A stretch of 9,547 nucleotides of DNA, taken from contig WRIM01000013.1 in the NCBI GenBank assembly GCA_009782725.1, positions 1 through 9,547 on the forward strand, given 5' to 3'. The DNA comes from Alphaproteobacteria bacterium. GTDB taxonomy: Bacteria; Pseudomonadota; Alphaproteobacteria; Rs-D84. Position 1 is the first letter of the stretch, and each line of letters opens with the position of its first letter. The notes beneath the pieces are model-generated. The model had not been told where the DNA came from, searched no databases, and was given only the letters and a program-made list of their open reading frames with translations. Below are positions 1 to 5,205 of the stretch, piece after piece. The translations under genes were made by a program, and so were the position numbers.

Positions 1-200
1 GTTTTTACGCGCGCGATTTCGCGGCGGGTCTTGCGGATGACATGCGTTTTCGGCAATTGGCCCGCAGCATGCTGGAACCGTTGGTTCATCGCTTCTTTTT
101 TCAACTCGATAAGGCGGGATTCGCGCATTTCCGCGGTCAACGCGGAATTGTCGACCTTTGCCGCTTTTTCGGTTTTTTTAACTGTTTTTTTCTCTGCCAT
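1..200 (-). CDS. rpmC: 50S ribosomal protein L29 (3' end cut off by window edge)
   Basis: L29 binds 23S rRNA domain I and sits beside L23 at the polypeptide exit tunnel. The visible 66 codons read from an ATG at 198-200. The family core is clear: a first helix with LTAEMRESRLIELKKE, then NQRFQHAAGQLPKTHVIRKT and REIARVK, the latter matching the AAGQL...RR(D/E)(I/V)ARVKT signature. The remaining few residues and stop lie beyond base 1. The core normally begins at or near the start Met, but here about 20 residues precede it (MAEKKTVKKTEKAAKVDNSA), rich in Lys. The ATG follows the rplP stop by one base and is preceded by AAAGG inside the end of rplP, so the two genes are coupled and the long N-terminus is probably translated. 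The tail resembles that of L23 in this window. No frameshift is visible. Confidence 0.93.
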   Translation of the reverse strand, partial: MAEKKTVKKTEKAAKVDNSALTAEMRESRLIELKKEAMNQRFQHAAGQLPKTHVIRKTRREIARVK

Positions 201-204
201 TTTA
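186..204 (-). repeat. 19-nt start-region repeat shared with rplW
   Basis: This is the second copy of the initiation-region repeat (see 3385-3403). In this copy the first three bases on the coding strand are the rplP stop codon TAA, followed by A and the rpmC ATG. Confidence 0.7.
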
Positions 205-615
205 GTTTGCCTTTCTTTCAACAATCTTGGTGCGGACGGGCAATTTTGCCGCGGCCAGCGTCAAACATTCCGTCGCCATTTCGGATTTAATACCGTCAAG
301 CTCGAACATGATGCGGCCCGGTTTTACGCGGCACACCCAATATTCAACGGCGCCTTTACCTTTACCCATACGGACTTCGGCCGGTTTTTTGGTCACAGGC
401 ACATCCGGAAATATGCGAATCCACAATTTACCCTGACGGCGCATGTGGCGGGTGATCGCGCGGCGCGCGGATTCAATCTGACGCGCGGTAACGCGTTCCG
501 GCGACATGGCCTTCAGACCGAACGAGCCGAACGCCAATTCAGACCCACCCTTGGCATTGCCGTGAATGCGTCCTTTGTGCTGTTTTCTAAACTTTGTCTT
601 TGTCGGCATTAACAT
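202..615 (-). CDS. rplP: 50S ribosomal protein L16
   Basis: L16 binds 23S rRNA and helps position tRNA at the A site and peptidyl transferase centre. At 137 aa it has the normal length. Landmarks are [13 protein letters not shown] near residues 6-18, FGSFGLKAM at 29-37, [11 protein letters not shown] at 43-53, and [14 protein letters not shown] at about 81-94. The Arg of RMGKGKG (residue 82) corresponds to E. coli Arg81, the residue hydroxylated by YcfD in that species, and it is kept. The ATG at 613-615 (MLMPTK) fits the family start ML.P; a second in-frame ATG at 607-609 would lose it. GAAGGA lies 8 nt upstream of the chosen start. Fifteen bases separate it from rpsC, and a single base separates it from rpmC. 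Nothing looks truncated. Confidence 0.97.
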   Translation of the reverse strand: MLMPTKTKFRKQHKGRIHGNAKGGSELAFGSFGLKAMSPERVTARQIESARRAITRHMRRQGKLWIRIFPDVPVTKKPAEVRMGKGKGAVEYWVCRVKPGRIMFELDGIKSEMATECLTLAAAKLPVRTKIVERKAN

Positions 616-630
616 GATGACTATCCTTCA

Positions 631-1326
631 TTATCTTTTTTCCGTAGAACCGGCATATTCCGTGGGGCGCGCCAATTCCGCGGCCAACTTTTCTTTGTTC
701 ACAACGTCGCCGGTGTAAATCCATACTTTGACGCCGATGACTCCGTACGTCGTTTTGGCTTGAATCGACGCATAGTCGATATCCGCGCGCAAAGTATGCA
801 ACGGAATCTGGCCTTCGCGGATTTGTTCGCTGCGCGCGATTTCCGCGCCGTTCAAACGTCCGCCGACCATAACTTTGATACCTTTGGCGCCGGCTTTTAA
901 CGAATTCTGCACGGCTTTCTTCATCGCGCGTTTAAAGGAAACGCGGCCTTCGATTTGCTGTGCGATTGATTTCGCGGTAAGCATGGCGTTGACATCCGGG
1001 CGGCGCACTTCGTAAATATTCACGACAACCTGATCGTTCTTTACCAATTTTTTAATCGCATTGCGCAAAGCTTCGATATCCGCGCCGTTTTTGCCGATAA
1101 TCATGCCGGGCCGCGAAGTGTGAATCGTCACCACAACTTTTTTTGCAAAGCGTTCGATGACAACTTTGGCAAGTCCGGACTTGGCCAGTTTCTTTTCCAA
1201 GAACTGACGAATTTTAACGTCTTCCAACAACAACGCCGGATAATCTTTTTTGGACGCCATCCAACGGGAATCCGGTGTTTTGTTAATAAACTCTCTTAAC
1301 GAAACTGGTGATACTTTCTGTCCCAT
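631..1326 (-). CDS. rpsC: 30S ribosomal protein S3
   Basis: S3 lies at the mRNA entry channel of the small subunit and contributes to helicase activity there. The 231 aa product shows the KH-type domain with GMIIGKNG (residues 74-81), RRPDVNAML, FKRAMKKAVQNSLKAGAKGIKV and the C-terminal core GRLNGAEIARSEQIREG, LHTLRADIDYA, TTYGVIGVKVWIYTG. The start ATG is followed by MGQKVSP, the normal S3 N-terminus, and AAGGA stands 9 nt upstream. Odd point: after MGQKVSP the usual (G)xRLG stretch is replaced by VSLREFINKTPDSRW. LR, IN, T and DSRW still align, so this is divergence and not a frameshift. The gene is preceded by an unusually long 88-nt spacer holding inverted repeats. Confidence 0.97.
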   Translation of the reverse strand: MGQKVSPVSLREFINKTPDSRWMASKKDYPALLLEDVKIRQFLEKKLAKSGLAKVVIERFAKKVVVTIHTSRPGMIIGKNGADIEALRNAIKKLVKNDQVVVNIYEVRRPDVNAMLTAKSIAQQIEGRVSFKRAMKKAVQNSLKAGAKGIKVMVGGRLNGAEIARSEQIREGQIPLHTLRADIDYASIQAKTTYGVIGVKVWIYTGDVVNKEKLAAELARPTEYAGSTEKR

Positions 1327-1414
1327 ACTTTTCTTTCCTTACGGTTTTATGATTTGTGTTCTTGAAGCCATAGGCTTTATTCAGGAATATTCCATACCAC
1401 AAATCATTCTTGAT
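1327..1414. repeat. rplV-rpsC spacer with nested inverted repeats
   Basis: This 88-nt gap is long for a junction that is normally short. It contains a perfect 10-bp inverted repeat, ATGATTTGTG at 1349-1358 and CACAAATCAT at 1398-1407. Enclosed between the arms are a 5-bp hairpin, AAGCC-ATA-GGCTT at 1365-1377, and a perfect 10-bp palindrome, GGAATATTCC at 1384-1393. As mRNA it could form a closed structure: a 10-bp base stem, one firm inner hairpin, and a second short, weak one. As DNA the palindrome could be a protein site. No T-run follows the outer stem on the coding strand, so an intrinsic terminator is unlikely. The rpsC Shine-Dalgarno (AAGGA) lies outside the structure. Its function is unknown. 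Confidence 0.75.
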
Positions 1415-1855
1415 TTATTTCTTTTTGACTGTTTTCTTTACTTCTTTCTTTTCGACTTTCGGTTTTGCCGGTTTCACTGCTTTGGCCGCAGGCGCGCCGG
1501 ATTCCAAAACAATCGTCAGATTGGAAAACGGTTTCAAAATCGGCTTTGCAGAACCGCGCGGGCCCGGCATCATGCGTTTCATTGTAATGGCTTTGCCGGC
1601 CCAGATTTCTTTGACGTACAAAGAATCCGCCGCCAATTTTTGATTGTGTTCCGCATTTGCGATCGCAGACAACAAAGTTTTTAATACTTCGCCGGCAACG
1701 CGTTTTTTCGAGAACTTTAAAACCTCGACCGCGCGCGCGACCGGAAGTCCGCGAATCAAATCGGTGACCAAGCAAAGCTTTTGATGACTGATGCGAATCA
1801 GTTTATTAAAAGCGCGCACTTGGTTGTCTTTCAAATTGTATCTTCTTTCTGTCAT
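1415..1855 (-). CDS. rplV: 50S ribosomal protein L22 with lysine-rich C-terminal tail
   Basis: L22 contacts all 23S rRNA domains and its beta hairpin lines the exit tunnel. The core is recognisable: IRISHQKLCLVTDLIRG, EVLKFSKKRVAGEVLKTLLSAIANAEHN, LYVKEIWAGKAITMKRMMPG (tunnel hairpin), then KPFSNLTIVLE. I start it at the ATG at 1853-1855 (MTERRYN, 146 aa). A TTG two codons upstream is in frame but lies only about 2 nt from the Shine-Dalgarno, whereas AAGG is 7 nt from the ATG. The final 28 residues form a low-complexity Lys/Ala/Pro/Val tail with 11 lysines, ending in KKK; most bacterial L22 proteins are near 110-130 aa and lack it. The Shine-Dalgarno overlaps the rpsS stop codon, indicating translational coupling. 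Confidence 0.96.
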   Translation of the reverse strand: MTERRYNLKDNQVRAFNKLIRISHQKLCLVTDLIRGLPVARAVEVLKFSKKRVAGEVLKTLLSAIANAEHNQKLAADSLYVKEIWAGKAITMKRMMPGPRGSAKPILKPFSNLTIVLESGAPAAKAVKPAKPKVEKKEVKKTVKKK

Positions 1856-1862
1856 AACCAAA

Positions 1863-1867
1863 CCTTA
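1863..1867 (-). promoter_or_regulatory. rplV ribosome binding site fused to rpsS stop codon
   Basis: The coding strand reads TAAGG. TAA is the rpsS stop (1865-1867), and AAGG (1863-1866) is the Shine-Dalgarno, 7 nt before the rplV ATG. It decides against the in-frame TTG at 1859-1861. The overlap implies that ribosomes ending rpsS reinitiate at rplV. Confidence 0.8.
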
Positions 1868-2152
1868 TTTCTTTTTCGCCGCGGCGGCTTTTTTATTTGC
1901 CGCGTGTCCCTTGAACGTGCGTGTCGGCGCAAATTCGCCCAGCTTATGCCCGATCATATCTTCAACGATCAGAACCGGTATAAATTTTTTGCCGTTATGA
2001 ACGTCGAATGTCAAACCGACCATAGGCGGAACGATTGTCGAGCCGCGCGACCAAGTCTTAATCGGACGACGGTCGTTTGCGTCATTCGCTTTGGCCGTTT
2101 TTTTCAAAACGGACGGATGAACATAAGGACCTTTCCAAACTGAGCGTGCCAT
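1865..2152 (-). CDS. rpsS: 30S ribosomal protein S19
   Basis: S19 sits in the head of the small subunit with S13 and contacts the A-site tRNA region. The 95 aa product begins [18 protein letters not shown], and contains [19 protein letters not shown], the usual [33 protein letters not shown] segment, and a short Ala/Lys C-terminus ([11 protein letters not shown]). Family length is about 92 aa, so the tail is slightly extended. The ATG at 2150-2152 follows AAAGG by 7 nt, and that Shine-Dalgarno overlaps the rplB stop codon (coding strand TAAAGG). The neighbours rplB and rplV are 10 and 9 nt away. No anomaly in the core. Confidence 0.97.
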   Translation of the reverse strand: MARSVWKGPYVHPSVLKKTAKANDANDRRPIKTWSRGSTIVPPMVGLTFDVHNGKKFIPVLIVEDMIGHKLGEFAPTRTFKGHAANKKAAAAKKK

Positions 2153-2162
2153 GTTTTAACCT

Positions 2163-2999
2163 TTATTTTTTCTTCTTATTCAGATGCCGCGAACGAATGA
2201 TAAATTTGCTCGTCAGCTTATTCTTGCGGGTGCGGAATCCTTTGGACGGGATGCCGGTGCGAGATACCGGTTCGTGTCCTTTGGACTTTCCATTACCGCC
2301 GCCCATTGGGTGATCGACCGGGTTCTGAGCGATACCGCGCACGGTCGGACGTATGCCCAACCAGCGTTTGCGACCGGCCTTGCCCAAATTCACGTTGCGT
2401 TGATCGGGGTTGGAAACGCTTCCGACCGTGGCGACGCAATTCGAATGAACTTTGCGCAGTTCGCCGGAATTCATTTTAATCTGAGCGTACACGCCGTCTT
2501 TACCCATTAACTGAGCATAACACCCGGCAGAACGCGCCAATTGCCCGCCCGCGCCCGGCTTTAATTCAACGTTATGCACAATCGTACCAATCGGCATATT
2601 TTTCAAAGGCATACAGTTGCCTGGTTTGATATCCGCATGCTCGGCCGATATAACCGTATCGCCCACATTAAGTTTCCGCGGCGCAACGATATACGCTTTC
2701 TCGCCGTCGGTATATTCGACAAGCGCGATGAACGCGGTGCGGTTCGGATCGTATTCCAAACGGGATACGGTCGCCGGCATATCTTTTTTAGTGCGCTTGA
2801 AATCAATCATGCGATAGCTGCGCTTGTGCCCGCCGCCTTGGTGAGGAACAACAACATGTCCGAAATTATTGCGCCCGCCCTTGGATTTCAATCCAACGGT
2901 CAGTTTCTTTTCCGGTTTGCCGCGATGCAATTCGCTGCGGTCTATTAATACAAGACCGCGTGTTCCGGGCGTAATTGGTTTATAAGCTTTCAGTGCCAT
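2163..2999 (-). CDS. rplB: 50S ribosomal protein L2
   Basis: L2 is needed for subunit association and lies near the peptidyl transferase centre. The 278 aa length is standard. Visible in order are [10 protein letters not shown] (39-48), [15 protein letters not shown] (55-69), [19 protein letters not shown] (75-93), [15 protein letters not shown] (135-149), [40 protein letters not shown] and the C-terminal [12 protein letters not shown] (226-237), ending in IIRSRH and four lysines. The functionally important His230 (E. coli His229 in Met-less numbering) is kept, but the second His of the usual DHPHGGGEG is Met232 and the Glu is Asn236. The ATG at 2997-2999 follows AAAAGG by 7 nt. The 58-nt spacer to rplW shows no clear structure. 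Confidence 0.98.
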   Translation of the reverse strand: MALKAYKPITPGTRGLVLIDRSELHRGKPEKKLTVGLKSKGGRNNFGHVVVPHQGGGHKRSYRMIDFKRTKKDMPATVSRLEYDPNRTAFIALVEYTDGEKAYIVAPRKLNVGDTVISAEHADIKPGNCMPLKNMPIGTIVHNVELKPGAGGQLARSAGCYAQLMGKDGVYAQIKMNSGELRKVHSNCVATVGSVSNPDQRNVNLGKAGRKRWLGIRPTVRGIAQNPVDHPMGGGNGKSKGHEPVSRTGIPSKGFRTRKNKLTSKFIIRSRHLNKKKK

Positions 3000-3057
3000 T
3001 TGTTTTACCTTTTATTTGACAATAACGTCGAGTACCTTCGATTCTCTGCCAAAGCCG

Positions 3058-3399
3058 TTACGCATTTGCTGCGACTTCGATTTTCGCGTCTTTGGGCAAT
3101 GTTACGTATGCCTTTTTGACGGTTTTTTGGGTGCCTTTGGACTTTCCGCGGAAAGTTTTCACTTTGCCCTTAACATTCAGAATGTTAATTTTTTCAGGCG
3201 CGACATTATATATTGCTTTGATTGCTTTTGCAACGTCTGTTTTGGTCGCGCGAGCATCAATTTCAAACGCCATGCCGTTTGTTTCCGCCAATTTGGCAGA
3301 TTTTTCAGAAATAATCGGCCGACGAAGCACGTCGAACATAGCCGCGCGCGCTTTGACCTTTGCTTCTGTTTTTACAACTTTTTCTTTTTTCTCTGCCAT
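3058..3399 (-). CDS. rplW: 50S ribosomal protein L23 with lysine-rich N-terminal extension
   Basis: L23 lies at the exit tunnel rim and is the docking site for trigger factor and signal recognition particle in bacteria. The core starts at about residue 21 with MFDVLRRPIISEKSAKL, followed by MAFEIDARATKTDVAKAIKAIYNV, then KVKTFRGKSKGTQKTVKKAYVTL. The 113 aa length exceeds the usual 95-100 because of about 20 extra N-terminal residues (MAEKKEKVVKTEAKVKARAA). An internal ATG at 3337-3339 would start the protein at the core, but the ATG at 3397-3399 has AAAGG 8 nt upstream overlapping the rplD stop (TAAAGG). The internal ATG has its only AAAGG about 17 nt away. The extension is therefore probably made. 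It resembles the L29 tail. Confidence 0.96.
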   Translation of the reverse strand: MAEKKEKVVKTEAKVKARAAMFDVLRRPIISEKSAKLAETNGMAFEIDARATKTDVAKAIKAIYNVAPEKINILNVKGKVKTFRGKSKGTQKTVKKAYVTLPKDAKIEVAANA

Positions 3400-3403
3400 T
3401 TTA
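3385..3403 (-). repeat. 19-nt start-region repeat shared with rpmC
   Basis: The 19 bases around the rplW start are identical to 186-204 around the rpmC start. They run from the T of a TAAA run before the ATG into the fifth codon (ATG GCA GAG AAA AA). The match also covers untranslated bases, so it is not explained by amino-acid constraint alone. Confidence 0.7.
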
Positions 3404-3410
3404 AATACCT

Positions 3411-4034
3411 TTACGCTGCCAATCTTTTTTCAATCGCCTTGACGCCGTCCGCGGTCAAGACAAGGTTTTTGTGTTTCAAAATATCCATTACGTTCAAACC
3501 GATTGTGGGTAAGAAATCGATGTGCGGAATATTCGCCACGGACTTTTTAAAGTTCGCATCCAATTCCGTCGCGCCCACAAACAACGCGTTGGTCAGTTTC
3601 AATTTGTTCAGCGATTTCGCCGCAGTCGCCGTTTTCGCCGCCGACAGTTTTTCAGAATCAATCACCAACAATTCGCCATTTTTTGCTTTGGCGGACAATG
3701 CCATTTTCAAACCCAAAACGCGGATTTTTTTCGGCAGATCGATTGCGTGGCTGCGCAAAACCGGCCCGTGAACCACACCGCCGCCGCGCATGTGAACGTT
3801 TTGGCGTTCGCCTTGACGGGCGCGTCCGGTCTTTTTCTGTTTGAACAATTTACGGCTTGAACCCGCGACATCGGACACCGTTTTAACAAGGTGAGTTCCT
3901 TGGCGCGCATTTGCACGCTGCCACGTTGTGACGCGATGCAAGATATCAGCGCGCGGCTCGATTCCGAAAATCGCGTCGGACAAATCAACTTTGCCAACTG
4001 CTTTTCCGTCGAAATTAATTATATCTATTTGCAT
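3411..4034 (-). CDS. rplD: 50S ribosomal protein L4
   Basis: L4 is a primary 23S rRNA binder whose long loop lines the tunnel constriction; in E. coli it also represses the S10 operon. The 207 aa product has the globular N-terminus (MQIDIINFDGKAVGKVDL), HRVTTWQRANARQGTH, the tunnel loop KQKKTGRARQG (65-75) with HMRGGGVVHGP, then LPKKIRVLGLKMALSAKA and a C-terminal domain ending ADGVKAIEKRL. Lys67 matches E. coli Lys63, a macrolide-resistance position, and is unchanged; the next residue, usually Gly, is Lys68. The ATG lies 2 nt after the rplC stop, with a G-rich stretch (GGGCAGGGTG) upstream as the binding site. The E. coli-type leader for L4 autoregulation is not evident before rpsJ. Confidence 0.97.
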   Translation of the reverse strand: MQIDIINFDGKAVGKVDLSDAIFGIEPRADILHRVTTWQRANARQGTHLVKTVSDVAGSSRKLFKQKKTGRARQGERQNVHMRGGGVVHGPVLRSHAIDLPKKIRVLGLKMALSAKAKNGELLVIDSEKLSAAKTATAAKSLNKLKLTNALFVGATELDANFKKSVANIPHIDFLPTIGLNVMDILKHKNLVLTADGVKAIEKRLAA

Positions 4035-4036
4035 GA

Positions 4037-4777
4037 TTATTCACCCTGCCCTTCTTGAACGACTTCTTCAGCTGCCGGCTCTGTCACTTCTTCTTTTGTT
4101 TCGACTTTTGCGCTTTTTGTCGGCACCGGCAAATCATTATGAACTTTCTTTACCGCGTCGGTCACCATTACGAACGTTCCATTCGCGCCAGGAACCGCGC
4201 CCGAAACATAAATCAAATTATCTTCTTCATTGATGCCGAACACTTTCAAATTTTGAACGGTGACGATTTCATTACCCATTTGCCCCGCCATTTTTTTGCC
4301 TTTGAACACGCGGCCCGGCCATTCGCGCATACCTGTGCCGCCCAACGAACGATGCGCCTTTAAAACGCCGTGGGTCGCTTCTTTACCGCCGAAATTATGA
4401 CGTTTCATGGCGCCTTGGAAGCCTTTGCCTTTTGATGAGCCTTGGGCATCTATAAACTGACCGGCAATAAAATGTCCGGCGGACATGTTGGTTCCGACCG
4501 GAACAATGCAATCTTCGGAAACGCGGAATTCAACCACTTTGCGATATGGTTTAACGCCTGCTTTTTTCGCCGCAACCAATTGAGGTTTCGCCGTATGTTT
4601 TTCTTTTGCTTCTTGGAATCCAAGCTGCACCGCGACGTATCCGTGTTTATCAATCGTGCGATTGCCGATAACGGCGCAATCCCCGACAGAGAGCACGGTC
4701 ACGGCATGCGCCGCGCCCGCGTCGTCGTAAAGACGCGTCATTCCAATTTTCTTTGTTATTAATCCCGAGCGTTTCAT
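4037..4777 (-). CDS. rplC: 50S ribosomal protein L3 with acidic C-terminal tail
   Basis: L3 is an early-assembling 23S rRNA protein whose loop reaches the peptidyl transferase centre. Family markers are SGLITKKIGMTRLYDD (4-19), FRVSEDCIVPVGT, SKGKGFQGAMKRHNFGG (115-131), HGVLKAHRSLGGTG, RVFKGKKMAGQMGNE (156-170), VTVQNLKV and the GAVPGANG turn. At 246 aa it is longer than E. coli L3 (209). Residues 222-246 form a Glu-rich tail (SAKVETKEEVTEPAAEEVV, then QEGQGE); acidic or Ala-rich L3 tails are familiar in alphaproteobacteria. In the loop before the RVFKGKKMAG block the sequence is GMREWPG, where many Proteobacteria have GQxQxPG; Glu152 takes the place of the Gln that PrmB methylates in E. coli. 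The ATG at 4775-4777 has AAAGG 8 nt upstream. Confidence 0.97.
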   Translation of the reverse strand: MKRSGLITKKIGMTRLYDDAGAAHAVTVLSVGDCAVIGNRTIDKHGYVAVQLGFQEAKEKHTAKPQLVAAKKAGVKPYRKVVEFRVSEDCIVPVGTNMSAGHFIAGQFIDAQGSSKGKGFQGAMKRHNFGGKEATHGVLKAHRSLGGTGMREWPGRVFKGKKMAGQMGNEIVTVQNLKVFGINEEDNLIYVSGAVPGANGTFVMVTDAVKKVHNDLPVPTKSAKVETKEEVTEPAAEEVVQEGQGE

Positions 4778-4796
4778 AACTTATGCCTTTATAAAA

Positions 4797-5108
4797 TTAC
4801 AATTTAATCTTCACGTCAACGCCACTAGCCAGATCCAACTTCATCAGGGCATCAACTGTCTGAGGGGTTGGGTCAACAATGTCAATCACGCGTTTATGGT
4901 TGCGGATTTCGAATTGTTCGCGGGACTTTTTGTCCACGTGCGGCGAACGGTTGACAGTAAACTTTTGAATATTAGTCGGCAAAGGAATCGGGCCCAAAAC
5001 GCGCGCGCCGGTCCGTTCGGCCGCAGACACAATCGCGCGAACGGAATCGTTCAGAACGCGGTGGTCGAACGCCGTCAGTTTAATACGAATCTTTTGTGAA
5101 GGTACCAT
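4797..5108 (-). CDS. rpsJ: 30S ribosomal protein S10 (NusE)
   Basis: S10 is a head protein of the small subunit and, as NusE, also joins NusB in transcription antitermination. The 103 aa product has [57 protein letters not shown] and [20 protein letters not shown]. The length is normal, and the [17 protein letters not shown] form is typical of alphaproteobacteria. The ATG at 5106-5108 follows AAAGG (5118-5122) by 9 nt. That Shine-Dalgarno touches the base of the heptad-repeat hairpin filling the tuf-rpsJ gap, so folding of the hairpin could influence initiation. rplC follows after 19 nt. In many bacteria rpsJ is the first gene of the S10 operon; here it directly follows tuf. Confidence 0.98.
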   Translation of the reverse strand: MVPSQKIRIKLTAFDHRVLNDSVRAIVSAAERTGARVLGPIPLPTNIQKFTVNRSPHVDKKSREQFEIRNHKRVIDIVDPTPQTVDALMKLDLASGVDVKIKL

Positions 5109-5122
5109 TTTCTTTTGCCTTT

Positions 5123-5201
5123 CGTGATAGGTGATAAGTGACAGGTGATAGGTGAAGCGGAATTAAAACTTCCTGTCACCTGTCACGTGTCACTTGTCAC
5201 G
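5123..5201. repeat. Inverted GTGAYAG heptad repeats (hairpin) between tuf and rpsJ
   Basis: The left arm is five head-to-tail 7-bp units: GTGATAG 5124-5130, GTGATAA 5131-5137, GTGACAG 5138-5144, GTGATAG 5145-5151 and a decayed GTGAAGC 5152-5158. The right arm is four units in the opposite orientation at 5173-5179, 5180-5186, 5187-5193 and 5194-5200, reading on the minus strand as GTGACAG, GTGACAG, GTGACAC, GTGACAA. The arms align over 29 bases with 5 mismatches, and the stem extends by GAAG/CTTC after a 2-base bulge. The AT-rich loop is about 11 nt. The element starts 4 nt after the tuf stop and ends at the rpsJ Shine-Dalgarno. No T-run follows on the coding strand, so it is not a standard terminator for tuf. 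Confidence 0.9.
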
Positions 5202-5205
5202 TCTT

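Noticed and set aside
1264..1326. Possible frameshift in the 5' end of rpsC because the usual (G)xRLG stretch is missing
   Set aside because: Reading frame 1 gives MGQKVSP first and then LR, IN, T and DSRW in register with the family, so the difference is substitution and not a shift.
1859..1861. TTG as the rplV start
   Set aside because: It is too close to the Shine-Dalgarno (about 2 nt), whereas the ATG two codons later has a 7-nt spacing.
3000..3057. Regulatory RNA in the 58-nt rplW-rplB gap
   Set aside because: Apart from the AAAAGG site for rplB, only 3-bp complementarities were seen; nothing supports a structured element.
3016..3771. Long plus-strand open frame opposite rplW and rplD
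   Set aside because: It lies antisense to two certain ribosomal protein genes, shows no family resemblance and is rich in Phe/Cys/Arg, as expected from the complement of Lys- and Ala-rich coding sequence. The same applies to the other plus-strand open frames, such as 5518-6183 and 6781-7320.
5123..5201. CRISPR-like repeat array
   Set aside because: Units are 7 bp with no spacers and occur as inverted arms; CRISPR repeats are longer and separated by unique spacers.
5109..5205. Sigma-70 promoter for the S10 cluster within the tuf-rpsJ gap
   Set aside because: GTGACA boxes resemble a -35 element, but the 7-bp phasing leaves no TATAAT-like box at 16-18 nt; candidates near the AT-rich loop are at about 14 or 21 nt.
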